From Streptomyces ficellus (lineage in GTDB: Bacteria > Actinomycetota > Actinomycetes > Streptomycetales > Streptomycetaceae): a stretch of DNA of 64,000 nt. Of this stretch, positions 24,777-34,437 are shown piece after piece (within the stretch, counting starts at the first letter, position 1; each line of letters begins with the position of its first letter). Position numbers and translations under genes: made by a program. The stretch lies in NCBI RefSeq assembly GCF_009739905.1, contig NZ_CP034279.1, positions 1,116,001 to 1,180,000 of the forward strand, in the 5' to 3' direction. A model generated the notes under the pieces. It worked only from the letters and a program-made list of their open reading frames with translations, ran no database searches and was not told the origin of the DNA.

Positions 24777-25625
24777 TCATTCCCCGCCGCGGAGGATGGA
24801 GTTGCCCTCGTGGAGGGGGCCCGGCGAGGGGAGGTCGAGCTGGAGTCGTCCGCCGAGTCCGTAGAAGGCGACGGGGTTGCGCCACAGGACCTGGTCCACG
24901 TCGTCGGCGGTGAAGCCGGCGGCCAGCATGGCGTCGGCGACCTTACGGGTCTTGAGGGGGTCGCTCCTGCCCCAGTCGGCGGCCGAGTTGACCAGGACGC
25001 GCTCCGTCCCGTGGTCCTGGAGGACGGCGACCATGCGGTCCTCGTCCATCTTGGTGTCGGGGTAGATGGAGAAGCCGAGCCAGGCGCCGCTGTCGGCGGC
25101 CTCCTTCACGGTGGTCTCGTTGAGGTGGTCGAGGAGGACCCGCTCCGGGGGGAGGTGGGATTCCCGGACGACGTCGATGGTGCGGCGCAGTCCGGCGAGC
25201 TTGTCCCGGTGCGGGGTGTGGACGAGGGCGGGCAGGCCGTGGTCGGCGGCGAGCTGGAGCTGGGCGGCCAGCGCGGTGTCCTCGGCGGGGGTCATGGAGT
25301 CGTAGCCGATCTCGCCGACGGCGACGACGGAGTCCTTGACGAGATAGTGGGGCAGGGCGTCGAGCACGGGGGTGCAGCGCGGGTCGTTGGCCTCCTTGGG
25401 GTTGAGGGCCAGGGCGCAGTGGTGGGCGATGCCGTACTGGGCGGCGCGGAAGGGTTCCCAGCCGAGGAGCGCGTCGAAGTAGTCGAAGAAGCTGGCGGGC
25501 GAGGTGCGGGGCTGGCCGAGCCAGAAGGAGGGTTCGACGAGGGCGCGGACGCCGGCGTCGTACATCGCCTGATAGTCGTCCGTGGTGCGGGAGGTCATAT
25601 GGATGTGCGGGTCGAAGATGCGCAT
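24777..25625 (-). CDS. eboB: TatD-family metal-dependent hydrolase (EboB)
   Basis: A 282-aa amidohydrolase-fold protein of the EboB group. Ligands seen: HIHM at residues 7-10, Glu in VAVGEIGYD, His in LVHTPHRDK, His in LLDHLNE, and Asp in VNSAADWGRSDP. The ATG at 25625 shares one base with the EboA stop. A hydrolase of an unknown ebo metabolite is expected in the cytoplasm. Family and context agree well. Confidence 0.88.
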   Translation of the reverse strand: MRIFDPHIHMTSRTTDDYQAMYDAGVRALVEPSFWLGQPRTSPASFFDYFDALLGWEPFRAAQYGIAHHCALALNPKEANDPRCTPVLDALPHYLVKDSVVAVGEIGYDSMTPAEDTALAAQLQLAADHGLPALVHTPHRDKLAGLRRTIDVVRESHLPPERVLLDHLNETTVKEAADSGAWLGFSIYPDTKMDEDRMVAVLQDHGTERVLVNSAADWGRSDPLKTRKVADAMLAAGFTADDVDQVLWRNPVAFYGLGGRLQLDLPSPGPLHEGNSILRGGE

Positions 25626-26245
25626 CAGGACTCCTCCGGGGGGACGGTCAGGGCGAGGACGCGGTGGAGGTCGGCGGGCACCAGGCGCCCGGCGGCGGTG
25701 CGTTCGGCGGCGTAGTCGGCGAGCATCCGCGCCAGTTCCGCGTCGCCGTGGGCGCGCCGGGACAGGCCGGCGACGGCGTCGGCGGGGACGCCGGTGAAGA
25801 GGCACTTCAGGACGGCGTGGCGCCAGGCGTGCGGGTCGAGGTGGGCGGCCGCGTAGGGGCCGACGGCGGCGGCGACCAGCCGGGTGTCGTTGGTGCGCAG
25901 CGCGTCCTCGACGAGGGGCAGGGCCTCCGGGCCCGGTACGAGGGAGGGGAGGGCGAGCAGGACGGCGCGCCGCTCGGCGGCGGTGCCGTGCCGGTAGAGG
26001 CGGGTCAGGGTCTCGGTGTCGGCGCGGGCCGTGCGCAGGAGGAGGGTGCGTACGGAGTCGGCGTGCTGCTGGCCGCAGTGGCGGCCCGCGGAGGCGAACC
26101 GCAGCTCCCAGGAGGCCGACACGTAGGGGCCGGCCGGCGCGGGCGGCGCGGCTGCGGCCCGGGCCGCCTCGGCGAGGGCCTCGTCCAGCCAGGCGCGCGC
26201 GGCCCGGCCGAGCCGGTCGTCCAGCGCCTTGCGGGTGGTGGTCAC
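25625..26245 (-). CDS. eboA: EboA-like protein
   Basis: A 206-aa helical protein with no signal peptide or membrane segment. The C-terminal region ALRTNDTRLVAAAVGPYAA / AWRHAVLKCLFTGVP / AELARMLADYAAERTAAGR resembles the EboA domain, which contains HEAT-like helices. EboA is a small conserved component of ebo clusters with unknown biochemical role. The GTG at 26245 overlaps the stop of the isomerase gene (GTGA), and its own stop abuts EboB. Assignment rests on the helical pattern and on gene position. Confidence 0.78.
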   Translation of the reverse strand: MTTTRKALDDRLGRAARAWLDEALAEAARAAAAPPAPAGPYVSASWELRFASAGRHCGQQHADSVRTLLLRTARADTETLTRLYRHGTAAERRAVLLALPSLVPGPEALPLVEDALRTNDTRLVAAAVGPYAAAHLDPHAWRHAVLKCLFTGVPADAVAGLSRRAHGDAELARMLADYAAERTAAGRLVPADLHRVLALTVPPEES

Positions 26246-27135
26246 GGCGCCGGTTCTCCCTTCGGGGCGGTGCTGCCGCGGAGGAACGCGAGGGAGCTGC
26301 GGGCGAGTTCGGGGCCCGCGTGGGAGTGGCGGGGCAGTTCGACGACCGTCAGGCCCTGGTAGCCGGTGGCAGCGAGGGCTTCCAGGACGGGCGGGAAGTC
26401 GATCTCCCCGTCGCCGAACGGGAGGTGTTCGTGGACGCCGCGCCGCATGTCCTCGATCTGGACGTGGCGCAGCCAGGGCGCGGCGTCGCGCACGCAGTCG
26501 GCCGGCGGCGCCGGTTCGAGGCACTGGCAGTGGCCGATGTCGAGGGTGAGGCCGAGGAGACGGGGGTCGGGGTCGCCGAGGGTGGAGCGGAGGTGGTGGA
26601 AGTCGGCGAGGGTGGCGAGGAGGTGGCCGGGTTCGGGTTCGACGGCGAGCGGGACGCGGGCGCCGGCGGCGGCGTCCAGGACGGGGGTGAGCGACTCTTC
26701 GAGCCGCTTCCACGCGGTGGTGGTGTCGCCGGGCGGCAGGTCGCCGGGGGTGACCCCGCTGAAGCAGTGGACGGCGTGCGCGCCGAGGTCGGCGGCGACC
26801 CGGACGGCACGCGTGAGGAGGCGGGTGCGGGCGGCTCGGCCGTCGGGGTCGGGGTCGAGGAGGGAGGGGCCGTGTTTGCGGCGCGGGTCGAGCACGTAGC
26901 GGGCGCCGGTCTCCACGGTGACGCCGAGGCCGAGTTCGCCCAGGCGCCGGGCGACCCGGGCGGTGCGGGCCGCCAGGCCGGGCGCGAGGGGGTCGAGGTG
27001 CATGTGGTCGAGGGTCAGGCCCACCCCGTCGTAGCCGAGGTCGGCGAGGAGGGCGAGGGCGTCGTCGAGCCGGAGGTCGGTGAGGCCGTTGGTGCCGTAG
27101 CCGAAGCGGAGGGCGGACGTTCCGGGGGCGCTCAT
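26242..27135 (-). CDS. Sugar phosphate isomerase/epimerase (AP2 TIM barrel) of the ebo locus
   Basis: A 297-aa cytoplasmic TIM-barrel enzyme. Seen: FGYGTNGLTDLRLDDALALL at the N-terminus, YDGVGLTLDHMHLDP, VTVETGARYVLDPRRKHG, AVEPEPGHLL, LGLTLDIGHCQC, and HVQIEDMRRGVHEHLPFG with GEIDF. The Glu/Asp/His/Glu metal site of xylose-isomerase-like enzymes is intact. It overlaps the UbiA gene upstream (4 bp) and EboA downstream (4 bp). The substrate is unknown; a cyclitol or sugar made from the adjacent inositol phosphate synthase product is a reasonable idea. Confidence 0.86.
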   Translation of the reverse strand: MSAPGTSALRFGYGTNGLTDLRLDDALALLADLGYDGVGLTLDHMHLDPLAPGLAARTARVARRLGELGLGVTVETGARYVLDPRRKHGPSLLDPDPDGRAARTRLLTRAVRVAADLGAHAVHCFSGVTPGDLPPGDTTTAWKRLEESLTPVLDAAAGARVPLAVEPEPGHLLATLADFHHLRSTLGDPDPRLLGLTLDIGHCQCLEPAPPADCVRDAAPWLRHVQIEDMRRGVHEHLPFGDGEIDFPPVLEALAATGYQGLTVVELPRHSHAGPELARSSLAFLRGSTAPKGEPAP

Positions 27136-28142
27136 GTCGGGCTCACCTTCCGGGCGAGGGCGCGGGCGAGCGGGGCGAACGCCATGAGGGCGAGCCCGGT
27201 GCCCACCGCCCCGCCCCGGGCGGCGAGCGTGGCCTGGAGCGGGATCATGGCGCGGACACCGCCGCCGACGGCGCGCTGGGTGAGGGGTGGTGAGGGGTTG
27301 AGCGCCGCGTGCAGGAGGGGTACGCCGGCGGTACGGAGGTAGGCGGCGGCGGTCAGCTTCGCGGCGGGCCCGCCCCCGCCGGCCGCCCCGGCGGCGAGCA
27401 TGCCCGTGGCCGCGAGCGCGGTGAGCGGGGCGGCCGTCGAACCGCCCCGCGTCTCGTGCCGTGACACGGTGGTCACCGCGTAGGTGTGCGCGCCCAGCAG
27501 CGCGGCGGACGTGAGCGCGTTCCCGGCCGGGGGCCCCGCGGCGGGGCGGCGGCCGGGCGGGGCAACGTTGTCGCGCGTACCGAGGACGAGGCGCGGCCAC
27601 CGGCCGGGCGGGGCGGCCCGCCGCGAAGCGCCCAGCCCGGTGGCCCCGCCCGTCGCCGTGGCCGTGGCGCCGAGGAGGAGGTCCAGGGCGCGGGCGGTGG
27701 CCATGGCCGCCGGGGCGGCGGCGGTGTGTTTGAGGCGCAGGTCGTAGGCCCAGACCGTGGCGGCCAGGGCGGTGGCCACCGCCAGTGGGGCGCGGCCCGC
27801 GCGGGCGGCGAGGGCGAGGCCGGTCGCCGTCAGGGCGGCCGACGCGGTGAGGGCGGCGGGTGGTGCGACGCGTCCGGAGGGGATGGGGCGGTGCGGGCGG
27901 TCGACGGCGTCCTCGTCGCGGTCGGCCCAGTCGTTGAGCGCCATGCCCGCCTCGTACAGGCACAGGGAGGAGCCGATGGCCAGCACGGTGCCCCGGCCGG
28001 GGCGCGCGCCGACGGCCGCCGCGCCGGCGAGCGCGTCGCCCGGCACGGAGAGCAGGGCGGAGACGCGCAGGAGTTCCGCCCAGGCGCGCAGGCGGGCCCG
28101 CGGGCGGGCCCGGTGCCGGGTGCGTCCGGTGGCCGGCGTCAC
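27132..28142 (-). CDS. eboC: UbiA-like prenyltransferase, SCO3242/EboC type, with ~40-aa insertion
   Basis: A 336-aa membrane prenyltransferase. The first Asp-rich motif is NDWADRDEDAVDRPHRPIPSG (split over residues 70-90), the second is WAYDLRLKHT (131-140). Multiple hydrophobic helices are present. It transfers a prenyl group to an aromatic or polyol acceptor, or makes a prenylated lipid carrier. Residues ~167-206 are a Pro/Arg-rich stretch containing APPGRWP and APPGRRP between two helices (RALDLLLGA and NALTSAALLGAHTY); such a stretch is not expected in a UbiA fold and looks like an in-frame insertion. The GTG overlaps the inositol phosphate synthase stop. Confidence 0.85.
   Translation of the reverse strand: MTPATGRTRHRARPRARLRAWAELLRVSALLSVPGDALAGAAAVGARPGRGTVLAIGSSLCLYEAGMALNDWADRDEDAVDRPHRPIPSGRVAPPAALTASAALTATGLALAARAGRAPLAVATALAATVWAYDLRLKHTAAAPAAMATARALDLLLGATATATGGATGLGASRRAAPPGRWPRLVLGTRDNVAPPGRRPAAGPPAGNALTSAALLGAHTYAVTTVSRHETRGGSTAAPLTALAATGMLAAGAAGGGGPAAKLTAAAYLRTAGVPLLHAALNPSPPLTQRAVGGGVRAMIPLQATLAARGGAVGTGLALMAFAPLARALARKVSPT
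27525..27644 (-). repeat. In-frame insertion with direct repeat inside the UbiA gene
   Basis: The 13-mer GGCCGGGCGGGGC occurs at 27551-27563 and 27602-27614, a period of 51 bp (17 codons), inside the Pro/Arg-rich loop. The period keeps the frame. It is consistent with local duplication or with entry of a short GC-rich repeat element. Confidence 0.5.
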
Positions 28143-29275
28143 CGGGCGTCCCGCAGGCGTGCGGCGAAGGCGAGGAGCGCGGCGTACTGGTCGGCGAGGC
28201 CCGCCGGTCCGCCGTCGGGGTCCTTGAAGTAGAAGCCGAGCCCGGGGAGGGGGCCCGAGAGGCCGGCCTCGTGGGCGCGGGCGGTGAGCCGGGCGAGGTC
28301 GAGGACCAGAGGTGCGGCGAGGGCGGAGTCGCAGCCCTGCCAGATGGTCTGGAGGACCATGCGGGAGCCGAGGAAGCCGTCGAAGGCGATGTGGTCCCAG
28401 GCGGTCTTCCAGTCACCGAGGGAGGGGACGTCGTCGATGTGGACGGTGCCTTCCGGCAGCGCGCCGAGGGTGTCGGCGAGGACGCGTTCCTTGCCGGCGT
28501 TCTTGGCGGCCGCGGCGGCCGGGTCGGCGAGCGCGGCGCCGTCCCCGCCGCCGAGGAGGTTGGTGCCGGACCAGGCGCGTACGGACAGGGCGCGCTGCAC
28601 GAACATCGGGGCGAGTACGGAGCGGAGCAGGGTCTGGCCGGTCTTGCCGTCGCGGCCAGCGTGGGGCAGCCCGCGGGTGGCGGCGGTGTCGTGGAGGGCG
28701 GGGGTGCGCAGTCCGGTGGAGGGGGTGAAGTTGACGTACGGGCAGCCGGCGTGCAGTGCGGCGGCCGCGTAGAGGGAGCTGGGTGCCAGGCGGGGGTCGC
28801 CGGGCACGGGGGCGGGTTCGGTGGAGGCGACGTTGATGACGACGGTGCGGGCCAGGCGGTGGCGGTGGGTGAAGTCGGTGATGTCGGCGGCGAAGGAGGC
28901 GATCAGCTCGCCGTCGGTGCGGGTGTCGCCGGGGGCGGGGCCGCCGGGGCGGATGTCGTCGTCCGCCGCGGCCAGTTCGCCGCGCACGGCCGCGGCCAGG
29001 CCGTACGGCAGGACGCCCGCGGCGGTCAGTTCCTCGGCCCGTTTGGGCAGGGGGCAGGCGGCGGTGTCGTGGCCGCCGAAGACGAGGGAGGCGAGGGAGG
29101 GCAGGCGGGAGGCGGCGAACGGCGGTGTCTCGGTGACCATGCCGGTCGGGGGGTGCAGCCCGGCGGCGACGGCGGCGCAGCCCGCCGTGGCGGTCGTGGC
29201 GACGGAGCCGCGTGCCCCGACGAACCAGACTCCCACCTTCCGGGTGTCCTCGACTCGGCGGCGTTCCTCGGTCAT
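28139..29275 (-). CDS. Inositol-3-phosphate synthase
   Basis: A 378-aa myo-inositol-1-phosphate synthase of the actinobacterial type. Seen: N-terminal Rossmann loop GVWFVGARGSVATT, VINVASTEP, GCPYVNFTPS, catalytic-region lysines in RDGKTGQTLLRSVLAPMF and SLGDWKTAWDHIAFDGF, and NLLGGGDG. It converts glucose-6-phosphate to inositol-3-phosphate with NAD. Being the first gene of the ebo-type operon, it probably provides an inositol head group or precursor for the product of that operon rather than only for housekeeping phosphatidylinositol; that is inference. The next gene overlaps by 4 bp. Confidence 0.9.
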   Translation of the reverse strand: MTEERRRVEDTRKVGVWFVGARGSVATTATAGCAAVAAGLHPPTGMVTETPPFAASRLPSLASLVFGGHDTAACPLPKRAEELTAAGVLPYGLAAAVRGELAAADDDIRPGGPAPGDTRTDGELIASFAADITDFTHRHRLARTVVINVASTEPAPVPGDPRLAPSSLYAAAALHAGCPYVNFTPSTGLRTPALHDTAATRGLPHAGRDGKTGQTLLRSVLAPMFVQRALSVRAWSGTNLLGGGDGAALADPAAAAAKNAGKERVLADTLGALPEGTVHIDDVPSLGDWKTAWDHIAFDGFLGSRMVLQTIWQGCDSALAAPLVLDLARLTARAHEAGLSGPLPGLGFYFKDPDGGPAGLADQYAALLAFAARLRDAR

Positions 29276-29381
29276 GGCCAGCCTCCCTGGGTGTGGTGCG
29301 TTGGAGACGGCGGGCGGGGGGTACGGCGCCTCCCCGCCCGCCGCCGGCTTGTGCGGGCGCGCCCCTCGCGGGCGCGACCTC

Positions 29382-32300
29382 CTACGAGGTCGGGGGCAGT
29401 TCCTTGAGCTGGATGTCCCGGAAGGACACCTGGTCGTCGGCGCCGTGGTTCTGGAGGCCGATGTAGCCGTCCTTCAGGCTGCGGGCCGGGTCGGTGTTGG
29501 TGAAGTCGTTGATCTTCACTCCGTTGAGGAAGACCTGGAGCCGCTCCCCCTGGACCCTGATCTCGTAACTGTTCCACTGGCCCGGCGGGCGGAGGACCCG
29601 GTCACGGGCCTTGAGGTTGGCCGACGTGAAGCCGTACACGGCTCCGGTGGTGCGGTCGGCGGCGTCCGTGGCGTCGATCTGGATCTCGTAGCCGTTGTTC
29701 ACCGCCGACCAGGGGTCGTCGGACGCCGGGAAGCCGACGAAGACGCCGGAGTTGTCGTCGCCCGCCATCTTCCAGTCCAGCTTCAGCGAGTACGAGGAGA
29801 GCTCCTTGGCCTGGTACCAGAGCATTCCCATGCCGCCCTCGGTGCGCAGTTCACCGTCCGCGACGGTGAACCTCCCCGGTCCGGCCTGTTTCCAGCCGTC
29901 CAGGGTGTGGCCGTTGAACAGGGGGCGGTGGCCCGTCTTCGGGGTGCAGTCGGCGCGCACCTGTCCGGTGGCGTAGCGCAGGCCGCCCAGCAGGTGCTGC
30001 CGGAAGGCGGGCTCGGCGTAGGAGGCGGCGGTGTGGCCGCCACCGGTGTAGAAGGACCGGCCGCCCTCGTAGGTCTGGCACCAGGCGATGGGGTGGTCGC
30101 CCTTCATGGTGCCGCCCTGGTAGGTGGTTTCGTCGAGGGTGGCGAGGACGCGGGCCTGTCCGCGCGGGTTGGTGCGGTAGTTGTACCACTCGTCGGTGCG
30201 CTCCCACGCCTCGCCCAGGTGGGACGTCGCGGGGTGGTCGTGGTCCTCGACGCGTACGGTGGCGGGCTGGATGTGCGGGTGGGAGGCGAAGTGGGCGCCG
30301 ACGAGCCCGCCGTAGAACTCCCAGTCGTACTCGGTGTCGGCGGCGGCGTGGATGCCGGCGTAGCCGCCGCCGGTGGCGACGTAGTTCTCGAACGCCTTCT
30401 GCTGTTCGGCGTCGAGCACGTCGCCGGTGGTGGACAGGAACACGACCGCGTCGTAGCGGGCGAGGTTGCTGGTGGTGAACTGTGCGGCGGTCTCCGTGGC
30501 GTCGACCGTGATGTCGCTGGAGGCGCCGAGTTCCTTCAGTGCGGCGATGCCCGCGGGGATGGAGTCGTGCCGGAAGCCCGCGGTCTTCGAGAAGACGAGT
30601 ACGCGTTTGGCGGTACGGTCCACCGGTGTGCCGGCGAGTTCGAAGTCGTCGATGTCGTACAGGGCTCCCGTCCCGCCCTTGAAGACGAGGAAGAGCTGGG
30701 TGGTCCGCTTGGGTACGGCCCGCAGCGGGACGTCGACGTCCTGGAAGGTCTCCCAGCCGCCCGTCACCGGTACGGGGGCCGATCCGAGGAGCGTGCCGGT
30801 GGCCGATCCGGTGCGTACCTCCAGGAAGCCGCCGGCGCCCGCGGAGGAGATCCGGGCGGTGAGCTTCGTCGACCCGGTGAGGTTGTAGGGCGTGAAGGAG
30901 ATCCAGTCGCCGTTGTCGATGTCGCCGACGGTCCTGCCGCCGTTGGCGGTCGCCTTGTCGTGGGTGCGGGTGCCGGACTGGGCGGAGAAGTGCTCGGCCT
31001 GGCGGTGGCGCGGCTGGAGCTGGGCCTGGTCGTGACCGGTCAGTGCGGCCTGGCCGCCGCCTCCGCCGTCGGTGTACTCGGCGTCGAAGACTCCGAAGAT
31101 GTTGGCGTTCGGGTCGTGGCCGCCGTCGGAGGACGTCTTGATGGTGCCGGTGCAGCCGTTCGCGGAGGTCACCGGGTGGCCGTGGCTGTCGTGGCCGAGG
31201 ATATAGGTGACCTTGACCTTGGCGCAGTCGATGGTGCCGTCCTCCGGGTCGGTGACGGTCACCTTGAACGGGATCTCGTCGCCGAAGCTGAACAGGGCGC
31301 CCTCGGCGGGCAGGTTCAGTGTCACCTTGGGCGCGGTGTTGCCGACGACGACGTGCACACTGGCGGAGCCGGTGCGGCCGGAGGGGTCGCGTGCGGTGAC
31401 GGTGGCGGTGTAGGTGCCGTTCTTGCGGTAGGTGTACGTGGGGTTCGGGGCCGTCGAGGTGCCGGTGCCGTCGCCGAAGTCCCAGCGGTAGGTGAGTGCG
31501 TCCCCGTCGGCGTCGGTGGTGCCGGCCGACGAGAAGGCGACGCGCAGCGGTGCCTTGCCGGACGTCCTGTCGGCCGCGGCCTCGGCGACCGGGGAGCGGC
31601 CCCCGGTGGCGTTCTCGATGCGGTAGAGGCCGGAGTTCTCGTCGCCGCCGAACCAGGCGGTGCCGTAGTCCAGGACGTACAGCGCGCCGTCGGGGCCGAA
31701 GGCCATGTCCATCACCTGGGTGCCGGTCCAGGGCACGGGGTTGATGGACTGGACGGTGCCGTCGGCGCCGTGCTCGACGCGTTTGATCCAGCGCCGGCCG
31801 AACTCGCCGGCGAAGAAGTCCCCGTCGTACGCCTCGGGGAACTTCACCGGCGAGGGGTTCGCCGCGTCGTACCGGTAGACCGGTCCGCCCATGGGCGACT
31901 CGGATCCGGAGCCGAACGCGGGGAGCGAGCCGTCGTCGTACGGTATCCAGGCGGCCTCGGCCGGCGGGAGGTCGACCAGGCCGGTGTTGTGGGGCGAGTC
32001 GTTCTTCGGCGCGTCGCAGTCGAAGGGGGCGCCGGAGGTCTTGGTGGCGAAGTCGTAGTCGACGTAGGGGTCGTTGTCGCCGGTGCAGAAGGGCCAGCCG
32101 AAGTTGCCCGGCTTGGTCACGCGGGCGAACTCGACCTGTCCGGCGGGGCCGCGCTTCGGGTCGGCGGCGCCCGCGTCGGGCCCGTAGTCGCCGACGTACA
32201 GCACGCCGGTCTTCTTGTCGACGCTGAAGCGGAAGGGGTTGCGGAAGCCCATGGCGTAGATCTCGGGGCGGGTCTTCGCGGTGCCGGGGGCGAAGAGGTT

Positions 32301-33080
32301 GCCGTCGGGGACGGTGTACGAGCCGTCGTCGGCGACCTTGATGCGCAGGATCTTGCCGCGCAGGTCGTTGGTGTTGCCGGAGGTGCGGCGGGCGTCGTAG
32401 GCGGGGTTGCGGGTGGGTCGCTCGTCGATGGGGGTGAAGCCGTCGGAGGCGAACGGGTTGGAGTCGTCGCCGGTGGAGAGGTAGAGGTTGCCCTGTGCGT
32501 CGAAGTCGATGTCCCCGCCGACGTGGCAGCAGATGCCGCGTGTCGCCGGGACGTCGAGGACCTTCTTCTCGCTGGCGTTGTCGAGGGTGCCGTCGGCCTT
32601 CAGGACGAACCGCGACAGCCGGTTGACACCGTCGTACTTCGCGAAGTCGGCGGCCGTCCCGTCGTTCGGCGCGTCCCCGGCGGGGGTGTCGAGCGGGGGC
32701 GCGTAGTAGAGGAAGACGGCCCGGTTGGTGGCGAAGTCCGGGTCGAGGGCGATGCCCTGGAGGCCCTCCTCGTCGTGGGAGTAGACCGGGACGGTGCCGA
32801 TGACCCTGGTGTTGCCGGCCGCGTCGGTGCGCCGCAGTTCGCCGTTCCGCGAGGTGTGCAGCACGCTGCGGTCGGGCATCACGGCCAGCGACATCGGTTC
32901 GCCGACCTCCTCGCCGCCCTTGGCGAGGGTGACCTGCTGGAACTGTTCCTCGGCGGCCGGTGGTGCGGGCGCCTCGGCCGCCGCGCCCGGCGGAGCGCCG
33001 AGGGTGAGCGATGTGACGGCCAGTACGCCGCCGGTGAGGAGAGCGAGCGCGTTGCGCGCTCCGAGCCGTTTCCTGTGCAC
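29382..33080 (-). CDS. Secreted PQQ-dehydrogenase-like / PKD / CBM / ThuA / DUF1080 multidomain protein
   Basis: A 1232-aa secreted protein. In order: signal peptide (1-~35, AAA-EAP); PQQ-dependent sugar dehydrogenase-type beta propeller (~45-480: GLQGIALDPDF, GNLYLSTGDDSN, AMGFRNPFRF, YVGDYGPDAG); PKD domain (~490-580: YRWDFGDGTGTS, YTYRKNGTYTATVTA); a CBM6-like carbohydrate-binding domain (~690-815: DIDNGDWISFTPYNL); ThuA-like trehalose-utilisation domain (~828-1045: KRVLVFSKTAGFRHDSI, GGYAGIHAAAD); DUF1080/3-keto-disaccharide hydrolase lamin-G fold (~1046-1232: LFNGHTLDGWK, EYEIQ-type strands). Family knowledge points to outside-the-cell processing of glycosides by 3-keto sugar chemistry. 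It is preceded by the 47-bp motif shared with the ROK gene. Confidence 0.9.
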   Translation of the reverse strand: MHRKRLGARNALALLTGGVLAVTSLTLGAPPGAAAEAPAPPAAEEQFQQVTLAKGGEEVGEPMSLAVMPDRSVLHTSRNGELRRTDAAGNTRVIGTVPVYSHDEEGLQGIALDPDFATNRAVFLYYAPPLDTPAGDAPNDGTAADFAKYDGVNRLSRFVLKADGTLDNASEKKVLDVPATRGICCHVGGDIDFDAQGNLYLSTGDDSNPFASDGFTPIDERPTRNPAYDARRTSGNTNDLRGKILRIKVADDGSYTVPDGNLFAPGTAKTRPEIYAMGFRNPFRFSVDKKTGVLYVGDYGPDAGAADPKRGPAGQVEFARVTKPGNFGWPFCTGDNDPYVDYDFATKTSGAPFDCDAPKNDSPHNTGLVDLPPAEAAWIPYDDGSLPAFGSGSESPMGGPVYRYDAANPSPVKFPEAYDGDFFAGEFGRRWIKRVEHGADGTVQSINPVPWTGTQVMDMAFGPDGALYVLDYGTAWFGGDENSGLYRIENATGGRSPVAEAAADRTSGKAPLRVAFSSAGTTDADGDALTYRWDFGDGTGTSTAPNPTYTYRKNGTYTATVTARDPSGRTGSASVHVVVGNTAPKVTLNLPAEGALFSFGDEIPFKVTVTDPEDGTIDCAKVKVTYILGHDSHGHPVTSANGCTGTIKTSSDGGHDPNANIFGVFDAEYTDGGGGGQAALTGHDQAQLQPRHRQAEHFSAQSGTRTHDKATANGGRTVGDIDNGDWISFTPYNLTGSTKLTARISSAGAGGFLEVRTGSATGTLLGSAPVPVTGGWETFQDVDVPLRAVPKRTTQLFLVFKGGTGALYDIDDFELAGTPVDRTAKRVLVFSKTAGFRHDSIPAGIAALKELGASSDITVDATETAAQFTTSNLARYDAVVFLSTTGDVLDAEQQKAFENYVATGGGYAGIHAAADTEYDWEFYGGLVGAHFASHPHIQPATVRVEDHDHPATSHLGEAWERTDEWYNYRTNPRGQARVLATLDETTYQGGTMKGDHPIAWCQTYEGGRSFYTGGGHTAASYAEPAFRQHLLGGLRYATGQVRADCTPKTGHRPLFNGHTLDGWKQAGPGRFTVADGELRTEGGMGMLWYQAKELSSYSLKLDWKMAGDDNSGVFVGFPASDDPWSAVNNGYEIQIDATDAADRTTGAVYGFTSANLKARDRVLRPPGQWNSYEIRVQGERLQVFLNGVKINDFTNTDPARSLKDGYIGLQNHGADDQVSFRDIQLKELPPTS

Positions 33081-33309
33081 GAGTGTCCTCCGGAGAAGGC
33101 CGGGTGCGGGCTGTTGCCTCGATGGGGCGGCTTCGCGGGGTGTGCCCCGGGGGAGCCGCGCCGGGATGTCCGGGGACCGGCGTGCGCCGTCACGCTGGTC
33201 GGGTCCATGCCTGGGTCGGGTGCGGAAGCTGGTGCCGTCGACACTGTCCTGTACACCTCAAGGTGGTTCGGGAGGGACGTTAGCCGGGTTGCTCCTGCGC
33301 CGAAAGCCC

Positions 33310-33356
33310 TTGCGCGCAAAAGGAGTCGCACTTTCTCCCGGCCCGGGACAAAGCCC
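33310..33356 (-). promoter_or_regulatory. 47-bp block shared with the ROK gene: candidate ROK operator (copy A)
   Basis: On the plus strand: TTGCGCG (33310-33316), 13 bp, ACTTTCTCC (33330-33338), 7 bp, GGACAAAGCCC (33346-33356). The same three words with exactly the same spacing occur at 41068-41114 in front of the ROK repressor. Elsewhere in the gap there is no similarity, which makes common ancestry by simple duplication of the whole region unlikely and a shared protein-binding site likely. Confidence 0.65.
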
Positions 33357-33376
33357 TGGGCGGGCAGCCCGGACCG

Positions 33377-33401
33377 CCCGGTGGCGGTGCTCGCCACCGG
33401 G
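33377..33401 (-). terminator. 10-bp stem terminator after the TIM-barrel isomerase gene
   Basis: CCCGGTGGCG (33377-33386) pairs perfectly with CGCCACCGGG (33392-33401), loop of 5 nt, 16 nt beyond the stop of the minus-strand isomerase gene. Confidence 0.65.
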
Positions 33402-33416
33402 CTCCCCGCCTGCCCG

Positions 33417-34427
<1,011 letters not shown>

Positions 34428-34437
34428 GGCGGGCCTC

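Larger units (their letters stand above)
33081..33416. other. 336-bp regulatory region between the giant secreted protein and the TIM-barrel isomerase
   Basis: No gene is supported. It contains, in minus-strand order, a hairpin terminator (33377-33401), the 47-bp block shared with the ROK gene (33310-33356), and then a ~230-bp GC-rich leader. So the secreted-protein gene probably has its own regulated promoter. Confidence 0.6.
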
